From JBJKSO01 sp046703825 (GTDB lineage Bacteria; Chloroflexota; Dormibacteria; Aeolococcales; Bog-877), in assembly GCA_046703825.1 (NCBI GenBank), contig JBJKSO010000102.1, positions 1 to 49,422 on the forward strand: a stretch of 49,422 nt of DNA, in the 5' to 3' direction. Of the stretch, positions 32,271 through 40,684 are shown piece after piece (the first letter of the stretch is position 1; the number at the start of each line of letters is the position of its first letter). The notes under the pieces are model-generated. The model had not been told where the DNA came from. It ran no database searches and saw only the letters and a program-made list of their open reading frames with translations. The position numbers and the translations under genes are program-made.

Positions 32271-32993
32271 CCGGCTACCGGCCGGATGGGGGTTACACGC
32301 GGAGCTGCCTGGCGTCCATGGTTGGCTCCGCGCTTGCCTGCGGAGCATGTTGTCCACTGCGATCTTGGCGGTCTGGGCCAAGGACTGAACACCCTGGTGC
32401 TTGGGGGCGAGCACCCTTCGGGCCTTGACCAGCTCATGCGGCGGGGGCCGGTTCAGCCTCCCTGGCTCGGTCCGAGGGTGCCGGGCTGGCGGCGCAGCGT
32501 CGAGCGCCCGGGCGGTTTTGAGGCGAGTAATGATCCGCCAGTGGAAGCGGCTCCCCAACAGCCGGTCCGGCCAGGCCGGGTTGTCGGTCTCGCCGCGCGC
32601 AACTTATGGCTTCCCACCGGCCGTCCGCGAGGATAGCTTGTGGCGGTGCTCACGTACCGCATGCCTGGTCACCGCTCTCGCTTTTGGGGCCAGAGACCCG
32701 TGGTCGACTGGTCCTGCCCGCGCGGCTGCGACGCCGGCGCCGAGAACTGCTCTCCGGTCCGGCGCGGGCCCAGCGCTCCGCCACCGTCTTCATTCGGGAT
32801 GGCGCCTCGGAGCTGGGCGGACGGGCGCACCCGGTCACACTCCTACCCCTTCGCGTCTGGTACTTCGGGCGGCACCGATGACGCTCCCAACGTCCCCGCA
32901 AGAGAATCCGCTGAACTCCGTTCCATAAGCAGGAAGCTACGCTGGGGTCCTTTGGCTCTGGCGGGCCTCCTGCGCCTCTCCGACCATGACTGA
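32271..32993. other. 723-nt stretch without a convincing gene
   Basis: Several open frames on both strands lack a ribosome-binding site, have Pro/Arg/Ser-rich composition typical of GC-rich antisense shadows, and carry no motif I recognise. A minus-strand segment near 32440-32310 (H-E-L-V-K-A-R-R-V-L-A-P-K) could be a short decayed gene, but nothing supports it further. No RNA gene or repeat was seen. Confidence 0.45.
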
Positions 32994-34901
32994 GTGGCGG
33001 TGCGAGCTGGCGTGAAATTGGCCGCGCGGTTGCGAGCGCACCTTTCCCTTTGGGTGTTGGGGGCCAGCTGCACCGGCCTGCTGGTCGGGGGGGCGTTCCA
33101 TTGGGCCGGCGCAGTTGGGGCCGGCTGGGCTTGGATGGCCAGCGGCTGGGTCGGGGGCGCTTACGCCCTCGAGGCCATGCTGGCGGGCCTCCGCCGCAGG
33201 CACCTCGGAGTTGACCTGATCGCGCTCCTAGCCGTGGTGGGGGCGTTGGCGGTGGGTGAAGATCTCGCCGCGGCCGTGATCGCGGTGATGCTGAGCAGCG
33301 GTCGCGCGCTGGAAGACTGGGCCAGCCAGCGGGCCAAGCGCGACCTCACCCAACTCCTCCAGCGCGCCCCCAAATCAGCGCGCCGCTACGGCCCGGTGGG
33401 GCTCGCCGAGGTCGAGCTGGAGACGGTGCGTCCGGGGGATCGCCTGATGGTCGCCACCGGCGACCTGGTCCCAGTCGATGGGCGCCTGCTTTCTCCCGCC
33501 CTGCTGGACGAAGCGGCGCTGACTGGTGAACCGCTGCCAGTGGACCGCGCCCACGGTGACGCCGTGAGAAGCGGCGTGGTCAATGCTGGCGCGCCGTTCG
33601 ACATGGAAGCGACTACAGACGCCCGCAGCAGCACCTACTCGGGAGTGGTCCGCCTGGTTTCGCAAGCAGAGTCGTCGCGCGCACCCTCGGTGCGCCTCGC
33701 CGACCGCTTCGCCGCCTGGTTCCTGCCGCTTACGCTCGTGGCCGCGGGTGCGGCCTGGACCGCCGGCGGAGCCACACGAGCAGTGGCGGTCCTGGTGGTC
33801 GCGACCCCTTGCCCACTGATCCTGGCTGTGCCGGTCGCCATCGTTGCCGGCCTCTCCCGCTCCTCCCGCCTCGGAGTGGTCATGAAGGGAGGGGCCGTCC
33901 TCGAGCGCCTGGCCGCCTGCAGCACCCTGCTCCTGGACAAGACTGGCACCTTGACCCTGGGTCAGCCCCGGGTCGAGCGGGTGCGGACGTTGGGCAATCT
34001 CAGCGCCACCCAGGTGTTGCAATTGGCCGGAGCGCTGGAACAGGGATCCTCGCACGTCCTGGCTCGCGCGATCAGCGACGCCGCCCGCCGGGAGGGTCCG
34101 CTGCCACTGCCGGCGGAAGTAGAAGAGGTCCCCGGCAGCGGGATCCGGGGACGCGTGGGACGGCACCAGCTGGCGGTGGGCAAGGCGGCGTGGGTTGGCT
34201 TCGCGGACGCTCGGGGATGGGTGGAGAAAGTCCAGGCGGAGGCAGCGGCGGAGGGCGCCACAGCCGTCTTCGTCGCCAGCGACGCCCGGACGTTGGGCGC
34301 CGTCCTCCTGACCGACCCGCTGCGCCCCGACGCCGCTCAAACCACCGCTCAGTTGCGCCGCCAAGGGATGGCGCGCATAGTGCTGCTGACCGGCGATCGC
34401 GCGGAGGCCGGCCGGCGCGTGGGCGCCGCGGTCGGGGTCGACCAGGTCTATGCCCAGTGCTCGCCAGCGGACAAGTTGGCCGTGCTGAGGGAGGAGGCCG
34501 GCAAGGCCCGGACGGTGATGGTCGGAGACGGCATCAACGACGCTCCTGCCCTGGCGGCCGCTGACGTCGGGGTGGCCATGGGTGCCAGGGGCGCCAGCGT
34601 CGCCTCCGAGGCCGCCGATGCCGTGCTACTGGTGGACCAGCTGGCGAAAATTGGGGAGGCCCATTCGACCGCCGTGCGCACCCGGCAGATCGCGCTGGAG
34701 AGCGTCCTGATAGGCATGGGGATGTCGCTGCTGGCGATGGCGGTGGCCGGCGCCGGCTATCTCCCGGCGGTGTGGGGCGCAACCCTGCAAGAGGGGATCG
34801 ACGTCCTTGTGATTCTCAATGCGCTGCGGGCGCTCGGCGAGGGCCGGCGTCTCTGGCCTCAGCCGCACGGCCGCGCCCGCACCGCGGCGATTGCGGAATG
34901 A
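32994..34901 (+). CDS. Heavy-metal P1B-type ATPase without N-terminal metal-binding domain
   Basis: A 635-residue membrane ATPase exporting a soft metal ion. Motifs: actuator T-G-E-P-L-P (about residue 178), membrane metal site A-T-P-C-P-L-I-L-A (CPx type), phosphorylation D-K-T-G-T-L-T (about residue 313), and G-D-G-I-N-D-A-P-A. The nucleotide-domain HP pair is H-V (S-S-H-V-L-A-R-A-I), seen in a subset of the family. There is no N-terminal HMA or His-rich domain. The CPC site and overall pattern fit Zn/Cd/Pb or Cu transport; the ion cannot be fixed by sight. GTG start with no clear SD. Convergent with the CtpE-type ATPase. Confidence 0.88.
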   Translation: MAVRAGVKLAARLRAHLSLWVLGASCTGLLVGGAFHWAGAVGAGWAWMASGWVGGAYALEAMLAGLRRRHLGVDLIALLAVVGALAVGEDLAAAVIAVMLSSGRALEDWASQRAKRDLTQLLQRAPKSARRYGPVGLAEVELETVRPGDRLMVATGDLVPVDGRLLSPALLDEAALTGEPLPVDRAHGDAVRSGVVNAGAPFDMEATTDARSSTYSGVVRLVSQAESSRAPSVRLADRFAAWFLPLTLVAAGAAWTAGGATRAVAVLVVATPCPLILAVPVAIVAGLSRSSRLGVVMKGGAVLERLAACSTLLLDKTGTLTLGQPRVERVRTLGNLSATQVLQLAGALEQGSSHVLARAISDAARREGPLPLPAEVEEVPGSGIRGRVGRHQLAVGKAAWVGFADARGWVEKVQAEAAAEGATAVFVASDARTLGAVLLTDPLRPDAAQTTAQLRRQGMARIVLLTGDRAEAGRRVGAAVGVDQVYAQCSPADKLAVLREEAGKARTVMVGDGINDAPALAAADVGVAMGARGASVASEAADAVLLVDQLAKIGEAHSTAVRTRQIALESVLIGMGMSLLAMAVAGAGYLPAVWGATLQEGIDVLVILNALRALGEGRRLWPQPHGRARTAAIAE

Positions 34902-34967
34902 AGTTGACCACGCCGGGCGGGCCGGCCTGAAGACGCCTGCCGGTGGGCTCGGACCGAGAGCCGCCGA

Positions 34968-35010
34968 CGGCTAGCGGCGCACCCGTGCCGGGCCCGATAG
35001 CCGCTAGCCG
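34968..35010. terminator. Inverted repeat between convergent ATPase genes
   Basis: CGGCTAGCGGC at 34968-34978 is the exact reverse complement of 35000-35010, with a 21-nt loop that can itself pair (GCAC-CC-GTGC). It spans the end of the ctpE-like gene, whose stop is in the right arm. A bidirectional terminator is likely by position, though there is no U-tract. Confidence 0.5.
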
Positions 35011-37367
35011 GGGGCGGCGGTTGGCGGCATGAACAGGCGACGCGCCAGCCACCACCCCAGGCTGCCCAGCACGGCGGCGGCCGCGGACTCCCCCACCACC
35101 ATGAGCAGCACGGAGGGCGGCGGGAGTTGGATGGCGAAGATGGACTGCGCCAAGGGCACGAACGCGGTCGCGGTCGCTCCCGCGATCATCAAGAGGACCA
35201 ACACCAGCCGCCACCGCTTGAGTGGCCAGCTGAGGTAGGCCAAAACCCAGAGCCCAACCACGCAAAGGCCGACTGCCGCCGCGGTGCGCGCCTGTCCCGC
35301 GGCGGTTAGCACCGAGGCGGACGCCAGGAGGTACGCGCCTACGCAGGCACCGCCGGCGGCGAGCCCCAGGGGAATGGTGAAGGTCAGCACCCGGCGCAGA
35401 AAACCGGGCTGAGCCCGCGCCGCCGCCGGGGCGAGGGCCAAGAAGAACCCCGGGATGCCGATGGTCCAGGCGGCGACCACCGTGAAGTGACGCGGGAAAA
35501 GCGGGAATGGGACGGCGATCGCCCCGATCACGGCGGCCAGCACCGCCGCGTAGACCGTCTTGGTGACCACCACCCGGGCCACGCGCTCCACGTTGGCGAT
35601 AACCCGCCTGCCCTCGGCCAGCAGACCGGGGACCGCGCCGAAGTCGCTCGCCACCAGCACGACGTGAGCCACGGCGCGAGTGGCGGGACTGCCAGACCCC
35701 ATGGCAATGCCGATGTCGGCCTGCTTGAGCGCCGCCACATCGTTCACCCCATCCCCGGTCATGGCAACCACGTGTCCCCTCTTCTGCAACGCGGCCACCA
35801 TCTCCCGCTTCTGCTCCGGGGCGACGCGCCCGAAAACGGAGGCTCGCTCCACCGCCCCGCCGAGGGCGTCGTTGGTGAGCGAGCGCGCGTCGATCGGCGC
35901 AGCAACCATCCGAATGCCCGCCCGCCGGGCAACGGTGGCCACCGTGCGTGCGTCGTCGCCGGACAACACTTTCACCGACACCCCCTGCTCCTGCAGGAAG
36001 TCCAGCGTCGCGCCCGCTTGCGGTCGGAGCCGCTCCTGCAGGAGGACCAGCGCCACTGCGGTGAGCGGCGTGGGAAGCTTCTCGGTGAGATCAGCCCCAC
36101 TTCCGCGGGCCAGGACCAGGACCCGGCTGCCAGAGTGCGTCTCCTCGGCGACACGCTCGTCCAGGCCGGACGGCCGAGCCAGGTGGGGAAGCAGGACATC
36201 GGCGCCGCCCAGGACCCACACTCCCAGGCCCTCGAGGACACCACCGCTCCAGCCCCGCTGCGAGGAAAAGGGGATCTGGGAGACGACCTTGGCAGCCTTG
36301 GCGGCGGGGAACTCGAGTTGCAGCGCTCGCATGGTCGCGTTGGGCCGAGGGTCTGACGCCGCGAGAGCCGAGATCACCGACCGAGCCGAGTTGCTCGCGT
36401 CCAGGCTAACGAGTGCGGCACCCATGCCCGGCTCGGTCAGGGTTCCCGTCTTGTCTATGCAGAGAACATCCACCCGCGCCAGCCCCTCTACGGCCGACAG
36501 CGTCTGCACCAGAACACCACGCCTTGCCAGGCGGAGCGCACCCAGGGCGAACGCGATCGTCGTCAAGAGCACCAGCCCCTCCGGCACCAGCGAGACCATG
36601 CCGGCCACGGATCCCCGGATGGCGTCGGGTAAGTCCTGGTGTGCGCGCAGCACCTGGCTGGTGACTAGCAGCACGCCAAGAGGGACCATGAGCCAGGTGG
36701 CCATCCGCAGGATCCGATTGATGCCGACCTGCAGCTGTGATTGCCTGATGTGAAAGCGGCGCGCCGCCACCTCTAACTGGGAGGCGTAAGAGTCGCGGTT
36801 GTCGCTGGTGGCCCTGACCAACCCTTGACCGGCGACGACGAAGGTGCCCGACATGAGCCGGTCACCGGCAGACTTGTCCACGGGATCGGCCTCGCCGGTG
36901 AGGAGCGACTCATCCAGCTGCAACCCGGCGCTGCGCTCCACCTCGCCGTCCGCGGGAACTTGATCCCCGCGTGCGAGGTCCATGAGGTCATCCCTCTGGA
37001 CCGCGCGGGTCGCGACCTGCTGCGCCAGGCCACCGCGCGTGACCCGGATGGTGGGCTCGGTCAGCACCGACAGGCGATCCAGCGTCCGCTTGCTGCGAAA
37101 TTCCTCGACGATTCCAAGTACTGAGTTGACCAGTGGAACTGCGATGAACAGCCCGTCCTGCCAGGGTCCCACTGCGGCCACCAGGCACAGCAGGCTGCCC
37201 AGGATGGCGTTGAAGCGGGTGAACAGGTTGCTGCGCACGATGCCCCACCCCGTCCGACCCAGGTGGTCTCCCGTCCCCGCTCGCACCTTGCGTGGACGCC
37301 ATCGCCCGGCGGCTGGTCGCTCGGGCACGTCGGCGCTGGATGACGTCAGCAGATCAGGCGTATGCAA
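35004..37367 (-). CDS. CtpE-type cation-transporting P-type ATPase
   Basis: A 787-residue P-type ATPase of the subfamily that includes mycobacterial CtpE, a calcium transporter. Motifs in order: actuator L-L-T-G-E-A-D-P-V (about residue 156), membrane M-S-L-V-P-E-G-L-V-L-L-T, phosphorylation D-K-T-G-T-L-T (about residue 308) and M-T-G-D-G-V-N-D-V-A-A-L-K. The V-P-E-G-L ion-site helix is typical of P2/CtpE pumps and excludes the CPx class. The last 200 residues hold six helices. TTG start after AGGGAG. Convergent with the heavy-metal ATPase. The lipoprotein gene upstream is co-directional. Calcium as substrate is an inference. Confidence 0.88.
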   Translation of the reverse strand: MHTPDLLTSSSADVPERPAAGRWRPRKVRAGTGDHLGRTGWGIVRSNLFTRFNAILGSLLCLVAAVGPWQDGLFIAVPLVNSVLGIVEEFRSKRTLDRLSVLTEPTIRVTRGGLAQQVATRAVQRDDLMDLARGDQVPADGEVERSAGLQLDESLLTGEADPVDKSAGDRLMSGTFVVAGQGLVRATSDNRDSYASQLEVAARRFHIRQSQLQVGINRILRMATWLMVPLGVLLVTSQVLRAHQDLPDAIRGSVAGMVSLVPEGLVLLTTIAFALGALRLARRGVLVQTLSAVEGLARVDVLCIDKTGTLTEPGMGAALVSLDASNSARSVISALAASDPRPNATMRALQLEFPAAKAAKVVSQIPFSSQRGWSGGVLEGLGVWVLGGADVLLPHLARPSGLDERVAEETHSGSRVLVLARGSGADLTEKLPTPLTAVALVLLQERLRPQAGATLDFLQEQGVSVKVLSGDDARTVATVARRAGIRMVAAPIDARSLTNDALGGAVERASVFGRVAPEQKREMVAALQKRGHVVAMTGDGVNDVAALKQADIGIAMGSGSPATRAVAHVVLVASDFGAVPGLLAEGRRVIANVERVARVVVTKTVYAAVLAAVIGAIAVPFPLFPRHFTVVAAWTIGIPGFFLALAPAAARAQPGFLRRVLTFTIPLGLAAGGACVGAYLLASASVLTAAGQARTAAAVGLCVVGLWVLAYLSWPLKRWRLVLVLLMIAGATATAFVPLAQSIFAIQLPPPSVLLMVVGESAAAAVLGSLGWWLARRLFMPPTAAPG

Positions 37368-37385
37368 CTGTCACGCTCCCTGTAA

Positions 37386-37427
37386 GCGGCGTAAGCCGCA
37401 GCCAAGGTAGCTGGCACCGGTGCCAGC
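37386..37427. promoter_or_regulatory. Palindromes upstream of the CtpE-type gene
   Basis: Two structures lie in the 78-nt gap. One is a small hairpin, GCGGC-GTAA-GCCGC, at 37386-37399 with a GNRA-type loop. The other is a perfect 18-nt palindrome, GCTGGCACCGGTGCCAGC, at 37410-37427. The palindrome has no spacer, which is more like an operator for a dimeric regulator than a terminator stem. Either role (ctpE control or lipoprotein gene termination) is possible. Confidence 0.5.
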
Positions 37428-37445
37428 CGGGGTTCCGGCTACCGG

Positions 37446-38381
37446 TTACCAGCTCAGGTTGAGGTGGACTTGCACCACGTCGATCCGTGAGCCGTCTTTC
37501 GCCGAGATGTCGTAGACGGTCAGCGTTGCTGGTCCAGCTGCGCTGGCGGGGAACTGCACCGAGGTGGAGAACGAACCGCGGGTGCCGCTTCCAGAACTGG
37601 CGAGGATGCTCTGATCGGCGAGCACCGCGCCGCTCGCACTCCGCAGCTCCAGATTGAGCTGAGCTTCGAAGACGTTCGCCGTCCCCCAAACGACGAAGGG
37701 GTTGGTCACGGTAAAGCCATTCCCAGGCCACTCGACGAGTATGGCTGGGGTGATGGACTCGAAGCGGTCGCGGCTGACCTGCTCCCCCGAGGGAAACCCG
37801 TAAGCGCTGAAAGCCGAGGTCGGCCGGCCGTCGACCCAGAAGACGACCCGCGACACGGTCGAGAACTGGGTCAAAGTGAACGTCACCTGCGCCAGGCGAG
37901 CGACCATGGCGGCGGCTGGAGCCGGCTGGGCGAAGGTCGAGCTGAAATCGATTGTGACCTGGCCGTCCTTGAGGTTCAAAGACCGCAGCGTGGTGCCGCT
38001 CGGAATCTGCGTGACTAGTCCCGACCCCGCCTCGAGAGTCGAGGGACCCTTGAGCAGCTGCCTGATCGCCGCCTGCGCCGGGGCCGGCGAGCGCGCGTCT
38101 TGGCGGTAGGTCACGGCGATGCGGCCCTGATTCATGAAGTAAAGCCGGACCGCGACCTTCTGGTTGGACGGGGACGGGGATGGGCTGGCAGTGCTGGAGG
38201 TAGTGGGCGTCGGTGGGGAGGCGGAGGGCGATGGGCTGGGGGTGCTGCTACCACAGGCGACAAGGCCGACGGAGACCGCCGCCGCCAGGGCAATCGGCGG
38301 CCCGACCCGTCTGGTTGGTGTCCAGGCCTTGCCGGCGCCGTATCGGGATCGCCGACCGCGGGGCGGGAACGTTTGATTCAC
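37446..38381 (-). CDS. GerMN-Gmad2 lipoprotein
   Basis: A 311-residue secreted lipoprotein. A basic region and helix lead to a lipobox, V-G-L-V-A-C43-G, followed by a Ser/Pro/Thr linker. Residues about 80-190 form a GerMN domain (V-R-L-Y-F-M-N-Q-G-R-I-A...A-I-R-Q-L-L-K-G-P...I-D-F-S-S-T-F). Residues about 210-311 form an Ig-like Gmad2 domain (I-L-V-E-W-P-G-N-G-F-T-V...F-S-T-S-V-Q-F-P). Both domains were named from spore germination proteins but also occur in non-sporulating Actinomycetota and Chloroflexota. The GTG at 38381 sits directly behind GGGGGAGGAG; the frame reaches 38483, so the start is uncertain. Confidence 0.8.
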   Translation of the reverse strand: MNQTFPPRGRRSRYGAGKAWTPTRRVGPPIALAAAVSVGLVACGSSTPSPSPSASPPTPTTSSTASPSPSPSNQKVAVRLYFMNQGRIAVTYRQDARSPAPAQAAIRQLLKGPSTLEAGSGLVTQIPSGTTLRSLNLKDGQVTIDFSSTFAQPAPAAAMVARLAQVTFTLTQFSTVSRVVFWVDGRPTSAFSAYGFPSGEQVSRDRFESITPAILVEWPGNGFTVTNPFVVWGTANVFEAQLNLELRSASGAVLADQSILASSGSGTRGSFSTSVQFPASAAGPATLTVYDISAKDGSRIDVVQVHLNLSW

Positions 38382-38575
38382 CTCCTCCCCCAACCTGGAG
38401 GGCCTGCCTGGGCGGCGCAAGGGTGGGAACGCCGTGACGGAGCACTGGTATTCCCGCGCCAGGAAGTACGCGCTCGCGCCCATGGTTTCCCCTCGAGGAC
38501 GCGCCGAGAATTCGCTGTTTCGCGCTTGCCGGAAGGCTTCGACAGTAGGTGCCAGTTCGACAGCTCGTTTGGTGA

Positions 38576-39259
38576 GTGAGCGTGCAATCCGGATTACCCG
38601 GCGAGGACTATCCAGTCAGACTGCGCGGCCGGCTCGACCCCGGCACGAGCCGGTGGCTCTGGCTCTTCAAGTGGCTCCTAGCTCTGCCGCACCTGGTCGT
38701 GTTGGCGGTGCTCTGGGCGGCGGCCCTGGTCTTGACAGTGGTGGCGGGGTTCGCCATCCTCGCCACGGGCCGCTATCCCCGGGGGCTGTTTGACTTCAAT
38801 GTCGGCGTCTTGCGCTGGACTTGGCGGGTCGCCTTCTACGCCTACAGCGCACTGGGTACCGACCGCTATCCGCCATTCAGCTTGCAACCCGACCCTGGCT
38901 ACCCGGCCGACTTGGCGGTCGCGTACCCGGAGAGGCTGTCGCGGGGCTTGGTCGTCGTCAAGTGGTGGCTGCTGGCGCTGCCGCAGTACCTCGTGCTGGG
39001 ACTGCTGGCAGGCGGCTTCCACCTGGGCGGCGACAGTGGGTTAATTGCGCTCCTGGTGCTGATCGCGGCCGTGACCATGCTCTTTACGGGGACGTATCCG
39101 AAGAGCATCTTTGAGCTGGTGGTCGGCCTGGACCGCTGGTGCTTCCGCGTCTTCGCCTACGTCGGCCTGATGACCGACCGCTATCCACCATTCCGACTCG
39201 ACCTGGGCGAAGAGGAGCCTCCCACCCGCCATGGGGCGCCCAGTGCTTCACCGGCTTAG
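38576..39259 (+). CDS. DUF4389 membrane protein
   Basis: A 227-residue protein with a repeated unit: helix pair, then T-G-R-Y-P-R-G-L-F-D-F-N-V-G-V-L-R-W, then Y-S-A-L-G-T-D-R-Y-P-P-F, repeated as F-T-G-T-Y-P-K-S-I-F-E-L-V-V-G-L-D-R-W and Y-V-G-L-M-T-D-R-Y-P-P-F. The pattern [TG]-x-Y-P-x-x-[LI]-F and T-D-R-Y-P-P-F is the DUF4389 signature. Four membrane helices. Function unknown. The GTG at 38576 or 38582 starts it with no clear ribosome-binding site. Divergent from the lipoprotein gene. Confidence 0.85.
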   Translation: MSVQSGLPGEDYPVRLRGRLDPGTSRWLWLFKWLLALPHLVVLAVLWAAALVLTVVAGFAILATGRYPRGLFDFNVGVLRWTWRVAFYAYSALGTDRYPPFSLQPDPGYPADLAVAYPERLSRGLVVVKWWLLALPQYLVLGLLAGGFHLGGDSGLIALLVLIAAVTMLFTGTYPKSIFELVVGLDRWCFRVFAYVGLMTDRYPPFRLDLGEEEPPTRHGAPSASPA

Positions 39260-39297
39260 GCCCGAGGCAAGCCCCTGGGCGGCTGCTGGCGCCAGCC

Positions 39298-39420
39298 GTC
39301 CGGACTGCCCCGGAAACGGTCTGGACCTGGCTGGTGCAGGTGGGCTCGGGGTGCGGGGCTACCACAGCTACGAGCTCCTGGGGCAGCGAATCCACCCGGC
39401 GCGCACCCTCATGAGGGACT
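39298..39420 (+). pseudogene. Frameshifted fragment of an SRPBCC-family protein
   Basis: Frame one reads A-P-E-T-V-W-T-W-L-V-Q-V-G up to about 39345. A different frame then continues L-G-V-R-G-Y-H-S-Y-E-L-L-G-Q-R-I-H-P-A-R-T-L. Joined, they match the start of a common SRPBCC subgroup (pattern V-W-x-W-L-V-Q-[ML]-G, then G-x-[YF]-S-Y-[DE]-x-L, then I-H). A single-base change near 39345-39353 explains the break. Nothing downstream restores the rest of the domain before the protease gene, so this is a relic. The remaining parts of 39260-39556 contain no gene. Confidence 0.55.
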
Positions 39421-39556
39421 CGCGCGAGCAGCGGTGGGAAGCGTTCTGGTCCGTCAATCGGCGTCCCGTAGACGGTGGCTGGCGCCTGCGACCGCGAAGC
39501 CGCGCAGCCCGACCGCGCCGGGTGGGCAAGTCACCGCTGGCCTCAGGGGGATAGCC

Positions 39557-40426
39557 GTGCTGAACCAAGCAGCAACTAGCGAGGCTCCGCCCGGGGGACC
39601 CGGTGCGCCGCCGGCAGGGGGCAACCCGCCGGGACGTTCGGCCGCCTGGAGGATCACCGCGGCGGCGCTGCTGGCGGGATTGCTGGGAGGAGCGGCCGCT
39701 CTGGGGCTGGCGTGGGCGAGCGGGTGGGGACAGAGGACCACAGTGAGGGAACTGGTTCCGACCACCAGCCCGATCAACTCCAGACCGGCCAACATTCCCT
39801 CGATCTTGAGCCGGATCTTGCCCGCGGTGGTGTCGATCCAGGCGGTGTCCGATGTCGCCAACCCCTACTTCCCGTCCTACACCACCCAGGTGGAGGCTCA
39901 AGGGACCGGGGTGATCGTGACCAAGGACGGAGAGGTGATCACCAACAACCATGTAGTGGAAGGGGCCTCCTCGATAACGGTGACTCTCAACGGCTCGAGC
40001 AGGCACCTAGCGGCCACGCTGTTACGAGGCGAGCCCAGCCGCGACTTGGCGCTGCTGCAGATTCAGGGAAAGCAGAGCCTTCCCACGGTCAAGTTCGCGG
40101 CCACACCGCAGGTGGGGGCCGACGTGATCGCGGTCGGCTATGCGCTAGGTCTGAGCGGTGGGCCGACGGTGACCGACGGGATCATCTCCGCCACCGGCCG
40201 CCAGGTCAGCACGCAGACCGCCGAGGGCACCGCCGTGACTCTCACCGACATGCTCCAGACTGATGCGGCGATCAATCCTGGCAACTCGGGCGGCCCGCTG
40301 GTAAACGGGCGCGCTCAGGTGGTGGGCATCAACACCGTGGTCGCCACGACCACAGCCAATCAAGAGTCCGTGCAGAACATCGGGTTCGCCATCCCCGCCA
40401 AGGCGGTGACCGGATTGGTCGGATAG
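39557..40426 (+). CDS. HtrA-like trypsin-fold serine protease without PDZ
   Basis: A 289-residue membrane-anchored protease. A Pro/Gly-rich cytoplasmic N-terminus and one helix (about residues 33-55) precede the extracytoplasmic trypsin domain. The triad is H132 (I-T-N-N-H-V-V), D163 (S-R-D-L-A-L-L) and S244 (N-P-G-N-S-G-G-P-L). HtrA/DegP homologues normally continue after F-A-I-P-A-K-A-V with a PDZ domain; this one stops nine residues later (V-T-G-L-V-G). The GTG at 39557 has GGGGG upstream; the frame is open to 39434. The tRNA-Lys gene begins 60 nt past the stop on the other strand. Role in envelope protein quality control is inferred. Confidence 0.85.
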   Translation: MLNQAATSEAPPGGPGAPPAGGNPPGRSAAWRITAAALLAGLLGGAAALGLAWASGWGQRTTVRELVPTTSPINSRPANIPSILSRILPAVVSIQAVSDVANPYFPSYTTQVEAQGTGVIVTKDGEVITNNHVVEGASSITVTLNGSSRHLAATLLRGEPSRDLALLQIQGKQSLPTVKFAATPQVGADVIAVGYALGLSGGPTVTDGIISATGRQVSTQTAEGTAVTLTDMLQTDAAINPGNSGGPLVNGRAQVVGINTVVATTTANQESVQNIGFAIPAKAVTGLVG

Positions 40427-40486
40427 GTGCGGTTGGCCGGGTTGCGCAGCGCGGTGAGCGGCGGCCGGGGACGCTTCGGGCGGAGA

Positions 40487-40558
40487 TGCCGCCAGCAGGA
40501 TTCGAACCTGCGACCCTGGGCTTAAAAGGCCCCTGCGCTACCACTGCGCCATGGCGGC
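40487..40558 (-). tRNA. tRNA-Lys (anticodon UUU)
   Basis: Cloverleaf: acceptor GCCGCCA/TGGCGGC, D arm GCGC/GCGC, anticodon loop CTTTTAA (anticodon TTT), variable GGGTC, and T arm GCAGG/CCTGC with loop TTCGAAT. The discriminator is A; CCA is not encoded. The top pair of the anticodon stem (27-43) is G-A, so only four pairs are canonical. Length 72 nt. Confidence 0.92.
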
Positions 40559-40618
40559 TCAGCTGCAGCCTAGCGCAGGCCCGCTCTGGGGTGGCCCTGG
40601 GTCCAGCAGCGCCAAGAC

Positions 40619-40624
40619 TAGAAT
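40619..40624 (+). promoter_or_regulatory. Putative -10 box for pdxST
   Basis: TAGAAT, identical to the hexamer before leuS, lies 60 nt before the pdxS ATG and predicts a leader of about 54 nt with the GGAAGG ribosome-binding site near its end. Confidence 0.45.
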
Positions 40625-40684
40625 CGGACCGAGCCCGGTGACCCGCCTCAGGCGCCCAGGCCACGAGAAAAGGAAGGTTGGACC

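Noticed and set aside
32401..32928. 175-codon plus-strand frame in the icd-ATPase gap
   Set aside because: Arg/Pro/Ser-rich, no start signal, no motif, and competing frames of similar length on both strands.
40487..40558. tRNA-Lys as a pseudo-tRNA because of the G-A pair at 27-43
   Set aside because: All other stems and invariant bases are intact, and a single mismatch at the top of the anticodon stem is tolerated in functional tRNAs.
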